Of a DNA stretch of 64,000 bases, positions 33,841 to 41,764 are shown in pieces. The notes beneath the pieces were generated by a model. It did no database searches, was not told where the DNA came from, and was given only the letters and a program-made list of their open reading frames with translations. The position numbers and the translations under genes are program-made. How positions within the stretch are numbered: position 1 is the first letter of the stretch; each line of letters starts with the position of its first letter. The DNA is from Streptomyces griseoviridis (GTDB taxonomy: Bacteria; Actinomycetota; Actinomycetes; Streptomycetales; Streptomycetaceae), in NCBI RefSeq assembly GCF_005222485.1, contig NZ_CP029078.1, positions 7,503,501 through 7,567,500 of the forward strand, read 5' to 3'.

Positions 33841-34059
33841 CTCACCACCCCACCCGAACCCGGCCCGCCCCGCGCCGCCCCCGTCCTCCCCTCCACCCCC
33901 AACCTCCCTGCGCCCCTCCTCCTCCACCTCCCCCTCCGCCCCTTCGGGAAGTGAACATCCACGTCCCCCGTGGGCCTCCGCCCCCCCTCGCGTGCCTCAA
34001 CTGCTCGAACGCGGGCGGTCCGACATCCGCCCGGAGTGCCACGGGTGTTGCCGAAACCC

Positions 34060-34088
34060 TTGACGAGCGCATCTCTTGAGGTTTAACT
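34060..34088 (+). promoter_or_regulatory. promoter and possible operator of the beta-glucan operon
   Basis: TTGACG (34060-34065), a 17-nt spacer and TTAACT (34083-34088) form a promoter about 50 bp before the start of the binding-protein gene. Just downstream, CTAAATTAAG (34096-34105) is a 10-bp near-palindrome in an AT-rich island, rare for this genome and a good candidate for a sugar-responsive repressor site. Confidence 0.55.
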
Positions 34089-34139
34089 CACGTCCTAAAT
34101 TAAGTCATGAGTGCTATCCCCGAAGGGACACCGGGAGTC

Positions 34140-35456
34140 ATGCGCAGCATCCGAGCCGCGGCCGTCGGCGCCGTCACCATGTCACTCGCCCTTGCCGCCT
34201 CGGCCTGCGGAGGCGGTTCGTCGACGGGAGGCGGGTCGAGCGACTCGCCCAAGACCCTCACGTACTGGGCCTCCAACCAGGGCGCGAGCATCGCCGTCGA
34301 CAAGAAGGTCCTCCAGCCGGAACTCGACAAGTTCGAGAAGCAGACCGGCATCAAGGTGAAGCTGGAGGTGGTCCCCTGGTCGGACCTGCTCAACCGCATC
34401 CTCACCGCCACGACCTCGGGTCAGGGCCCCGACGTCCTCAACATAGGCAACACCTGGAGCGCCTCCCTCCAGGCCACCGGGGCGATGCTGCCCTGGAACG
34501 CGGAGAACTTCGCCAAGATCGGCGGCAAGGACCGCTTCGTCGACTCGGCGCTCGGCTCCACCGGCGCGGCCGACAAGGACCCGGCCGCGGTGCCGCTGTA
34601 CTCGATGGCGTACGCGCTCTACTACAACAAGAAGATGTTCGCCGCGGCGGGCATCAGCAAGCCGCCGACGACCTGGGACGAGCTGATCGCCGACGGCAAG
34701 AAGCTGTCCAAGGACGGTAAGTGGGGCCTGGGCGCCGAGGGTTCGAACCCGTCAGAGAACATCCACCACGCCTTCGTCTTCGCCCGGCAGCACGGCGCCG
34801 AGTTCTTCACCGCCGACGGCAAGGCCGACTTCACCAACGACAAGGTCGTCGCCGCCGTCAAGCAGTACGTCGACCTGATGGCCAAGGACAAGATCATCGC
34901 GCCCGGCAACGCCGAGTACGCGCAGAACCAGTCCATCAGCGACTTCGCCAAGGGCAAGAACGCCATGCTGCTGTGGCAGTCCGCCGCCGCCAACCTCAAG
35001 TCCCAGGGCCTGAGCGAGGACGACTACGGCATCGCCCCGGTGCCCGTGCAGTCCGGCACCCCGGGCACCGGCGACCAGATCAACTCGATGGTCGCGGGCA
35101 TCAACCTCGCCGTCTTCAAGAACACCCACAACGTCGACGGCGCGACGAAGTTCGTGAAGTTCCTGACCAGCGACGCCGAGCAGAAGATCCTCAACACCGC
35201 CTACACCTCGATCCCGCCGGTGAAGACGGCCCAGGAGGACCCGGCGTTCAACTCCCCGGCCAACGCGGTCCTCAAGGACACCCTCGCCAAGAGCGCCGCC
35301 GCGCTGCCGCAGGTCGCCGACGAGTCCCAGTTCGAGACGGCCGTGGGAACGGCGATCAAGGACCTGTTCGCCACCGCCGCGGCCGGCCGCGCGGTCTCCA
35401 CGGACACCGTCAAGTCGGCGCTGCAGAAGGCCCAGCAGCAGATGCCCGCGAAGTGA
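34140..35456 (+). CDS. sugar ABC transporter substrate-binding lipoprotein
   Basis: A 438-residue family-1 extracellular binding protein (CUT1 class). Signal peptide with lipobox LAASAC; Cys23 would be lipidated and the protein anchored outside the membrane. TYWASNQGASIAVDKKVLQPELDKFEKQTGIKVKLEVV is the typical N-terminal lobe (positions 40-80). First gene of a transport and hydrolysis operon that includes GH1 and GH16 enzymes, so a beta-gluco-oligosaccharide such as laminaribiose or cellobiose is the likely ligand. ATG 34140 chosen because it begins the signal peptide; ATG 34107 is in frame. Confidence 0.85.
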   Translation: MRSIRAAAVGAVTMSLALAASACGGGSSTGGGSSDSPKTLTYWASNQGASIAVDKKVLQPELDKFEKQTGIKVKLEVVPWSDLLNRILTATTSGQGPDVLNIGNTWSASLQATGAMLPWNAENFAKIGGKDRFVDSALGSTGAADKDPAAVPLYSMAYALYYNKKMFAAAGISKPPTTWDELIADGKKLSKDGKWGLGAEGSNPSENIHHAFVFARQHGAEFFTADGKADFTNDKVVAAVKQYVDLMAKDKIIAPGNAEYAQNQSISDFAKGKNAMLLWQSAAANLKSQGLSEDDYGIAPVPVQSGTPGTGDQINSMVAGINLAVFKNTHNVDGATKFVKFLTSDAEQKILNTAYTSIPPVKTAQEDPAFNSPANAVLKDTLAKSAAALPQVADESQFETAVGTAIKDLFATAAAGRAVSTDTVKSALQKAQQQMPAK

Positions 35457-35461
35457 GCCCG

Positions 35462-36454
35462 ATGACCACCACCGCTCCCGCCGCGGCGGACGTGCGGAAG
35501 GACTCCCCCGGGGCGGCGGCGCATGAGCCGCGCCGCCGCCCCGGGCGGATCCGCCGCATCGGACTGCCGTACCTGCTGCTCCTGCCCGCCCTGATCCTCG
35601 AACTCCTCGTCCACCTCGTGCCGATGGTCATCGGCATCGTGATGAGCTTCAAGGAGCTGACCCAGTTCTACATCCGCGACTGGGGCACCGCGCCCTGGTC
35701 GAACCTGCGTAACTACCAGGTGTCGGTGGACTTCGACGCCCCGGTCGGCGAGGCCCTGCTCCACTCGTTCCTCGTCACCATCGCGTTCACCGTGCTGTCG
35801 GTCGGCCTGTGCTGGCTGATCGGCACCACCGCCGCCGTCTACATGCAGGACACCTTCCGCGGCCGTGGCCTGCTGCGGGCCCTGTTCCTGGTGCCGTACG
35901 CGCTGCCGGTCTACGCGGCCGTCATCACCTGGGTGTTCATGTTCCAGCACGACAACGGCCTGGTGAACCACGTCCTGCACGACCAGCTGCACCTCACCGA
36001 CAAGCCGTCGTTCTGGCTGATCGGCGACAACAGCTTCTACGCCCTGCTCACCGTGTCGGTGTGGAAGGGCTGGCCGTTCGCGTTCCTCATCGTGATGGCC
36101 GGCCTCCAGAACATCCCCGGCGAGCTGTACGAGGCCGCCGCGCTCGACGGCGCGGGACGGTGGCAGCAGATCCGCCGGATCACCCTGCCGTCGCTGCGCC
36201 CGGTCAACCAGGTGCTCGTCCTGGTGCTGTTCCTGTGGACGTTCAACGACTTCAACACGCCGTACGTGCTGTTCGGCAAGACCGCCCCGGCGGCGGCCGA
36301 CCTGATCTCCGTCCACATCTACCAGGCGTCCTTCGTCACCTGGAACTTCGGCACCGGATCCGCCATGTCCGTACTCCTGCTGCTGTTCCTGCTGGTGGTG
36401 ACCGGCGTCTATCTCGTCCTCACCTCGCGCGGACGGAGGACCTCAGATGTCTAG
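35462..36454 (+). CDS. sugar ABC transporter permease (MalF-type)
   Basis: A 330-residue CUT1 permease with six membrane helices after a 40-residue basic cytoplasmic tail. The EAA loop that contacts the ATPase is ELYEAAALDGAGRWQQIRRITLPSL. Starts 5 bp after the binding-protein stop and overlaps the next permease by 8 bp. There is no ATPase gene in the operon; such importers in Streptomyces share the multiple-sugar ATPase MsiK. Confidence 0.9.
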   Translation: MTTTAPAAADVRKDSPGAAAHEPRRRPGRIRRIGLPYLLLLPALILELLVHLVPMVIGIVMSFKELTQFYIRDWGTAPWSNLRNYQVSVDFDAPVGEALLHSFLVTIAFTVLSVGLCWLIGTTAAVYMQDTFRGRGLLRALFLVPYALPVYAAVITWVFMFQHDNGLVNHVLHDQLHLTDKPSFWLIGDNSFYALLTVSVWKGWPFAFLIVMAGLQNIPGELYEAAALDGAGRWQQIRRITLPSLRPVNQVLVLVLFLWTFNDFNTPYVLFGKTAPAAADLISVHIYQASFVTWNFGTGSAMSVLLLLFLLVVTGVYLVLTSRGRRTSDV

Positions 36455-37310
36455 CCAGTCGGCCTCCCCGATGGCGCCGCCGCGCTCCTTCCTCTGGTCC
36501 CGGCGGATCTTCCTGACCCTGCTCACCGGGTTCGTCCTGCTGCCGGTGTACGTCATGGTCTCCAGCTCCCTGAAGCCGCTCGCGGACGTCACCGGCAAGT
36601 TCCGCTGGCTGCCCAGCGGGCTGACCCTGCGCCCGTACATCGACATCTGGTCGACGGTCCCGCTCGCCCGCTACTTCGTGAACTCCCTGATCGTGGCGGG
36701 CGTCGCGACCGTCGCGTCGGTGGTGATCGCGGTGTTCTCCGCCTATGCGGTCAGCCGCTACGAGTTCCGCGGCAAGCGGGTCTTCACGGTCACCGTGCTG
36801 TCGACCCAGATGTTCCCCGGCATCCTCTTCCTGCTGCCGCTGTTCCTCATCTACGTCAACATCGGCAACGCCACCGGCATCGCCCTGTTCGGCTCCCGCG
36901 GCGGCCTGATCCTGACGTATCTGACGTTCTCGCTGCCGTTCTCGATCTGGATGCTCATCGGGTACTTCGACTCGGTGCCGCGCGACCTGGACGAGGCGGC
37001 CCTCGTGGACGGCTGCGGCCCGCTGGGCGCGCTGTTCCGGGTCGTCGTGCCCGCCGCCGTGCCCGGCATCGTCGCGGTCGCCGTCTACGCCTTCATGACC
37101 GCCTGGGGCGAGGTGCTGTTCGCGTCCGTCATGACCAACGACACCACCCGCACCCTCGCGGTCGGCCTCCAGGGCTACTCCACCCTCAACGACGTGTACT
37201 GGAACCAGATCATGGCCGCCTCGCTGGTCGTCAGCGTGCCCGTGGTCGCCGGCTTCCTGCTCCTCCAGCGCTATCTGGTCGCCGGACTGACGGCCGGAGC
37301 CGTCAAGTGA
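36447..37310 (+). CDS. sugar ABC transporter permease (MalG-type)
   Basis: A 287-residue CUT1 permease with six helices. The N terminus [30 protein letters not shown] and the EAA loop [28 protein letters not shown] are typical. Its ATG lies inside the end of the first permease gene (8-bp overlap), and its stop overlaps an upstream GTG of the GH1 frame. Forms the membrane channel with the MalF-type partner. Confidence 0.9.
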   Translation: MSSQSASPMAPPRSFLWSRRIFLTLLTGFVLLPVYVMVSSSLKPLADVTGKFRWLPSGLTLRPYIDIWSTVPLARYFVNSLIVAGVATVASVVIAVFSAYAVSRYEFRGKRVFTVTVLSTQMFPGILFLLPLFLIYVNIGNATGIALFGSRGGLILTYLTFSLPFSIWMLIGYFDSVPRDLDEAALVDGCGPLGALFRVVVPAAVPGIVAVAVYAFMTAWGEVLFASVMTNDTTRTLAVGLQGYSTLNDVYWNQIMAASLVVSVPVVAGFLLLQRYLVAGLTAGAVK

Positions 37311-37339
37311 CCGGCCCCGCTCATCCCGAAGGGACCTCC

Positions 37340-38698
37340 GTGACCATCGACCTCGCCGCACTCCCGCACGACTTCCTGTGGGGCACGGCCACCTCGGCCT
37401 ACCAGATCGAGGGGGCCGTCGCCGAGGACGGCCGCTCCCCGTCGATCTGGGACACCTTCTCGCACACGCCGGGCAAGACCGCGGGCAACGACCACGGCGA
37501 CGTCGCTTGCGACCACTACCACCGGTGGCGCGAGGACATCGCCCTGATGCGGCAACTCGGCGTCGACGCCTACCGGTTGTCCATCGCCTGGCCGCGCGTG
37601 ATGCCCGGCGGCGACGGTCCGGTCAACCCCAAGGGCCTCGCCTTCTACGACGAGTTGATCGACGGCCTCCTGGAGGCGGGCATCACCCCGTCCGTCACCC
37701 TCTACCACTGGGACCTCCCGCAGGTCCTCCAGGACCGGGGCGGCTGGCCGGAGCGGGCGACCGCCGAACACTTCGCCGCGTACGCCGCCGTCGTCGCCGA
37801 ACGGCTCGGCGACCGCGTCCACCACTGGGCCACCCTCAACGAGCCGCTCTGCTCGGCCTGGATCGGCCACCTCGAAGGCAGCATGGCCCCCGGTCTGACC
37901 GACCTGACGGCCGCCGTCCGGGCCTCCTACCATCTGCTGCTCGGCCACGGGCTCGCCGTCGACGCGATCCGCGCCAACGCGCCGGGCGCCCAGGTCGGCC
38001 TGGTCACCAACCTCTCCACGGTGCACGCGGCCACCGACCGCGAGGAGGACGTGCGGGCCGCCCGGCGGATGGACGGCCACACCAACCGCTGGTGGCTCGA
38101 CCCGGTGCACGGCCGTGGCTTCCCGGCCGACATGCGCGAGGTCTACGGCGTCGAACTCCCGGAGCGCGAAGGCGACTTGAAGACCATCGCGGCCCCCATG
38201 GACTGGCTCGGCCTCAACTACTACATGCCGGCCACGGTCGCCGACGACCCCTCGGGCCCCGCGCCGCACGTCCGCGAGGTCCGCCGTATCGGCGTGCCGC
38301 GCACCGGCATGGACTGGGAGGTCGACGCGAGCGGCATCGAGACGCTGCTGCTGCGCCTGACCAACGAGTACGGCGCCCGCCGCCTGTACGTCACGGAGAA
38401 CGGCTCGTCCTACCCGGACGTCGTCCGTCCCGACGGCACGATCGACGACCCCGAGCGCCAGGCGTACCTGGAGCAGCACCTCGCGGCCTGCGCCTCGGCG
38501 GCCCGCAAGGGGGCGCCGCTGGCCGGGTACTTCGCGTGGTCGCTGCTCGACAACTTCGAGTGGGCGTACGGCTACGAGAAGCGGTTCGGCCTGGTCCACG
38601 TGGACTACGAGACGCAGGTCCGCACCATCAAGGGCACCGGCCACCGGTACGCGGACATCGTCCGCGGCCACCGGGAACTGGCCCGCCGCGCGGCCTGA
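37340..38698 (+). CDS. GH1 beta-glucosidase
   Basis: A 452-residue family-1 glycosidase. [19 protein letters not shown] opens the barrel, the acid/base Glu168 is in TLNEP, and the nucleophile Glu353 is in [26 protein letters not shown] near the end is the substrate-pocket signature. No signal peptide, so it hydrolyses imported oligosaccharides in the cytoplasm. I prefer GTG 37340, with AAGGGA 5 nt upstream; GTG 37307 overlaps the permease stop and would add 11 residues. Confidence 0.95.
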   Translation: MTIDLAALPHDFLWGTATSAYQIEGAVAEDGRSPSIWDTFSHTPGKTAGNDHGDVACDHYHRWREDIALMRQLGVDAYRLSIAWPRVMPGGDGPVNPKGLAFYDELIDGLLEAGITPSVTLYHWDLPQVLQDRGGWPERATAEHFAAYAAVVAERLGDRVHHWATLNEPLCSAWIGHLEGSMAPGLTDLTAAVRASYHLLLGHGLAVDAIRANAPGAQVGLVTNLSTVHAATDREEDVRAARRMDGHTNRWWLDPVHGRGFPADMREVYGVELPEREGDLKTIAAPMDWLGLNYYMPATVADDPSGPAPHVREVRRIGVPRTGMDWEVDASGIETLLLRLTNEYGARRLYVTENGSSYPDVVRPDGTIDDPERQAYLEQHLAACASAARKGAPLAGYFAWSLLDNFEWAYGYEKRFGLVHVDYETQVRTIKGTGHRYADIVRGHRELARRAA

Positions 38699-38880
38699 CC
38701 TTCGAGGCGGCACGGCAAGACGCGGCGGCGAGGGCGGCGAGGGGCCGGGGAGACGGGCACGGGAGCCCGGGTCCCCGGCGCCGAGCCGCCGTCGCCCGCC
38801 GCACCGGGTGCCATCGGCGTGAACGCCTGGCCGCGGCGGGCGCGTTCAGAAATGTCATGAACACGCCAACATCAACACCG

Positions 38881-38960
38881 TCCGAACGCACGGAAACGCA
38901 GAACGCACGGAAGCGCACAGCGCACGGAAGCACGGAAGCACGGAACGCACGGAAGCACCG
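38881..38960. repeat. degenerate short tandem repeats (GCACGGAA type) before the GH16 gene
   Basis: The 354-bp gap 38699-39052 between the GH1 and GH16 genes has no gene. From 38881 it contains at least seven imperfect copies of an ACGCACGGAA / GCACGGAA unit, then two CCGCACCCC(A/G)CATCA units and a run of CCCT (39006-39022) before the GAAGGAGA ribosome site of the GH16 gene. Confidence 0.6.
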
Positions 38961-39052
38961 CACCCCACATCACCGCACCCCGCATCACCACGCCCCTTCC
39001 TGCTCCCTCCCTCCCTCCCTTCCCTCCCCGTCCTGACCCGAAGGAGAGCCGC

Positions 39053-40930
39053 ATGCGGAACCGCATCCTCCTGGCGGCGCTGGCCACCCTGGCCACCGTC
39101 GCCGTACTGTCCCCGCCCCCGGCAGCGGCGGCGCCCGCCGCACGGGTGGCCGCCGCCCAGGCCGCCTGGGACACCGACCGCGCTGCCGCCGCCTACGCGC
39201 AGACACCGGCCGCCGTCACCGCCTCGGGCAGCGAGAACGCCGGCACCGCTCCCGGGCTCGCCTTCGACGGCGACGGCGGCACCCGCTGGTCGAGCAACTT
39301 CGCCGACGACGCGTGGCTGCGCGTCGACCTCGGCAGCACCATCCGCGTCGACCGGGTGGTCCTCGACTGGGAGGCCGCCTACGGCAAGCGGTACGTCCTG
39401 GAGGCGTCGAAGAACGGCACCGACTGGACGCCGTTCTACACGGAGACCGCCGGCACCGGGGGATCGGTCACCGCGAGCACGTACCCGCAGGAGGTCACCG
39501 GCCGCTACCTGCGGCTGCGCGGCCTCGAACGCGCCACGCCCTACGGGTACTCGCTGTGGAGCTTCAAGGTGTACGGAGGCGAGCCCGCGCCCGCCTCCAC
39601 CACCCGCGCCAACCTGGCCCTGAACCACCCGGCCTACTCCAACTACTACCAACACGCGGGAAACACACCGGCGTTCGTCACCGACGGCGGCTACCCGGCC
39701 ACCCTCAAGGGCGACTCCACCCGGTGGTCGAGCGACTGGAACGCGGACCGCTGGGTCGCCGTCGACCTCGGCGCGACGTCGACCATCGACACCGTCGACC
39801 TGTACTGGGAGGCGGCCTTCGCGGTCGACTACCAGCTCCAGGTCTCCGACGACAACCGCACCTGGCGCACGGTGTACCAGCCGACGGCGGCCGAGGTCGC
39901 CGCGCGCCGGGCGAACGTCGCGTCGCCGGCCGACGCGGCCGGACTGCACGACAGCGTGCGCCTGCCGCAGCCGGTCACCGGACGCTATGTCCGGATGCTC
40001 GGCAAGGAGCGCCGCTCCTTCTACAACCCGGCGCCCTACACGGCCCAGTTCGGCTACTCCCTGTACGAGTTCCAGGTCTGGGGGACCGGCGGCAGCGCGT
40101 CCGCCGCCTACCCGGCCCTGCCGGGCGAGCAGTCGGGCAGCTACCGCACCACCTTCTTCGACGACTTCACCGGCACCGCCCTCGACCGCTCCAAGTGGCG
40201 TGTGGTCAGGACGGGTTCGGAGATGGGGTCGGTCAACGGCGAGGCGCAGGCGTACGTCGACTCCACCGACAACATCCGCACCGAGAACGGCAGCCTGGTG
40301 CTGCGCGCCAAGTACTGCAAGGGCTGCACCAAGGCGGGCGGCGGCACCTACGACTTCACCTCGGGCCGCGTCGACACCAACACCAAGTTCGACTTCACCT
40401 ACGGCCGGGTGAGCGCCCGCATGAAGCTGCCGGTCGGCGACGGCTACTGGCCCGCGTTCTGGCTGCTCGGCAGCAACGTCGACGACCCGTCGGTCTCCTG
40501 GCCCGCCTCGGGGGAGACCGACATCATGGAGAACATCGGCTACCGGGACTGGACCAGCACCGCCCTGCACGGCCCCGGCTACTCGGCGGACGGCAACATC
40601 GGCGCCCGCCAGACCTATCCGGGCGGCGCCACCGCCGACCAGTGGCACACCTACGCGGTGGAGTGGACGCCGACCGGCATGCGCTTCCTCGTCGACGACC
40701 GCCTGGTCCAGGAGACGACCCGCAACAAGGTGGAGTCGACGCGCGGCCAGTGGGTCTTCGACCACAACCAGTACGTGATCCTCAACCTCGCCCTCGGCGG
40801 CGCGTACCCGGCCGGCTGGAACCAGACGACCACCCCGTACTGGGGCCTGCCCCAGTCGAGCGTGGACCGGATCGCGGGCGGGGGAGTGCAGGCGGAGGTG
40901 GACTGGGTGCGGGTGGAGCAGAAGGGGTAG
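39053..40930 (+). CDS. secreted GH16 beta-glucanase with two discoidin (F5/8C) modules
   Basis: A 625-residue secreted enzyme. Signal peptide 1-27, two F5/8 type C carbohydrate-binding modules (about 52-176 and 184-344; SNFADDAWLRVDLGST and DWNADRWVAVDLGAT mark them), then the GH16 catalytic domain (about 365-624). The catalytic ExDxxE is GETDIMENIG with Glu488, Asp490 and Glu493. The DxxE spacing with an extra Met is the form found in beta-1,3-glucanases (laminarinases). It should release oligosaccharides outside the cell for the transporter and GH1 enzyme upstream. ATG 39053 has AAGGAGAG. Confidence 0.9.
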   Translation: MRNRILLAALATLATVAVLSPPPAAAAPAARVAAAQAAWDTDRAAAAYAQTPAAVTASGSENAGTAPGLAFDGDGGTRWSSNFADDAWLRVDLGSTIRVDRVVLDWEAAYGKRYVLEASKNGTDWTPFYTETAGTGGSVTASTYPQEVTGRYLRLRGLERATPYGYSLWSFKVYGGEPAPASTTRANLALNHPAYSNYYQHAGNTPAFVTDGGYPATLKGDSTRWSSDWNADRWVAVDLGATSTIDTVDLYWEAAFAVDYQLQVSDDNRTWRTVYQPTAAEVAARRANVASPADAAGLHDSVRLPQPVTGRYVRMLGKERRSFYNPAPYTAQFGYSLYEFQVWGTGGSASAAYPALPGEQSGSYRTTFFDDFTGTALDRSKWRVVRTGSEMGSVNGEAQAYVDSTDNIRTENGSLVLRAKYCKGCTKAGGGTYDFTSGRVDTNTKFDFTYGRVSARMKLPVGDGYWPAFWLLGSNVDDPSVSWPASGETDIMENIGYRDWTSTALHGPGYSADGNIGARQTYPGGATADQWHTYAVEWTPTGMRFLVDDRLVQETTRNKVESTRGQWVFDHNQYVILNLALGGAYPAGWNQTTTPYWGLPQSSVDRIAGGGVQAEVDWVRVEQKG

Positions 40931-40940
40931 CGGGACCCGC

Positions 40941-41019
40941 CCCGTACCGGTACCGCGTACCGGTACCGCGTACCGGTACGGGGAACCGGTTCCGCGTACC
41001 CGTTCCGCGATACCCGTTC
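40941..41019. repeat. six tandem 13-14-bp units (CGCGTACCGGTAC)
   Basis: Units start at 40941, 40954, 40967, 40980, 40993 and 41006; the second and third are identical and the others differ by 1-4 bases. Each contains a palindromic GGTACC or GGTTCC core. They lie just past the GH16 stop and may fold into alternative hairpins, so a terminator role is possible. There are no spacers, so this is not a CRISPR array. Confidence 0.75.
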
Positions 41020-41104
41020 CCGGCAGGCGCGGCGCTCAGCCCCGGCCGCGCCCGCACCCGCGCCTGCACCCGCGCCCGCACCCCCATCCGCACCCTCCAC
41101 CGTT

Positions 41105-41134
41105 TTGAAAACGAATGTCATCTAGGGATAGGTT
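41105..41134 (+). promoter_or_regulatory. promoter with Zur-box-like operator before the GNAT-transporter operon
   Basis: TTGAAA (41105-41110), an 18-nt spacer and TAGGTT (41129-41134) form a promoter. The 15-mer at 41106-41120, TGAAAACGAATGTCA, is an imperfect dyad (4 of 5 arm positions) of the TGAAAnnnnnTTTCA kind bound by Zur in actinobacteria, and it overlaps the -35. Zinc control is an inference. Confidence 0.5.
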
Positions 41135-41208
41135 GGCGACCGCCCCGGCGCCCGCGGCTCACCGTCGGCGCCGCCTTTCCGGCACCGCCGATCTTCCCTG
41201 GAGGCTTA

Positions 41209-41225
41209 ATGCATATGATTCGCAA
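41209..41225 (+). promoter_or_regulatory. Nur-box-like dyad over a second -10 box
   Basis: ATGCAT, five bases, TCGCAA matches 9 of 12 positions of the nickel repressor Nur consensus tTGCaa-N5-ttGCAA. It covers TATGAT (41214-41219), a -10 box ending 6 nt before the GTG at 41226, which would give a leaderless mRNA for the GNAT gene. Confidence 0.35.
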
Positions 41226-41286
41226 GTGCGCGACTACATCATCAGGCCCGCGGGCCAGGACGACCTCGGTGGGGCGCGAGCCGTGA
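41209..41286 (+). CDS. candidate 25-residue leader peptide overlapping the GNAT start
   Basis: ATG 41209 has the best ribosome site of the region (GGAGG, 4-nt spacing), yet it is out of frame with the acetyltransferase that begins at 41226. The peptide begins MHMIRKCATTSS and ends at 41286. It may be a regulatory leader peptide, or the site of a frameshift that separated the ribosome site from the GNAT gene. Confidence 0.3.
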   Translation: MHMIRKCATTSSGPRARTTSVGREP

Positions 41287-41759
41287 TGCTCGACACCGTG
41301 TACCGGGACTTCGGTACCGGCTACGTGCCGCGCTGGCACGCGGACATCGTCGACCCGGAGGCCGCCTACCTGGTCCCCGACCGGCACACCCTGCTGGTCG
41401 TCGCCGGTCCCGACGGGGAGATCGTCGGGACCGGCGCCCTGGACTCCCGGGGGCCCGCCCACCCGCCGAACCCGCCCGAGCTGGCCGCCCGCTACCCGTC
41501 AGGGCACACGGCGCAGCTGCGCCGCATCTACGTCCGCCCCGCGCACCGGCGGCACGGACTCGCCCGGCGGATGGTCGCCGAGCTGCTCGCCTTCGCCGAG
41601 GCGGACGGCGGCTACCGCTCCGTCTACCTGCACACGGACCCGGCCGTGCCGGGTGCCGAACCCTTCTGGCGGTCGCTCGGGAAGGTCGTGCTCGACGAGC
41701 GCGACACCCCCGGCGGCGGCCAGCGGATCGTCCACTTCGAGATACCCCTGGGGCACTGA
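41226..41759 (+). CDS. GNAT-family N-acetyltransferase
   Basis: A 177-residue GNAT enzyme. DYIIRPAGQDDLGGARAVML is the first strand and helix; the acetyl-CoA motif is LRRIYVRPAHRRHGLARRMV (about 99-118), followed by LHTDPAVPGAEPFWRSLG. Substrate unknown. GTG 41226 is the only plausible in-frame start; the nearest ribosome site serves a different frame. First of a four-gene run with a binding lipoprotein, a fused permease and an MFS protein, so it may modify the transported compound. Confidence 0.75.
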   Translation: MRDYIIRPAGQDDLGGARAVMLDTVYRDFGTGYVPRWHADIVDPEAAYLVPDRHTLLVVAGPDGEIVGTGALDSRGPAHPPNPPELAARYPSGHTAQLRRIYVRPAHRRHGLARRMVAELLAFAEADGGYRSVYLHTDPAVPGAEPFWRSLGKVVLDERDTPGGGQRIVHFEIPLGH

Positions 41760-41764
41760 AACCG

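Noticed and set aside
31189..33927. Minus-strand open frame of 912 codons opposite the EF-G-like gene
   Set aside because: Antisense shadow of a gene with complete GTPase motifs; composition is low-complexity Gly/Arg/Ala.
34738..34755. GGTTCGAACCC-type string resembling a tRNA T-loop
   Set aside because: It lies inside the conserved coding sequence of the sugar-binding protein and no acceptor, D or anticodon arms can be drawn.
40941..41019. Tandem repeats considered as a CRISPR array
   Set aside because: Units are contiguous 13-14-mers without spacers and no cas genes are present.
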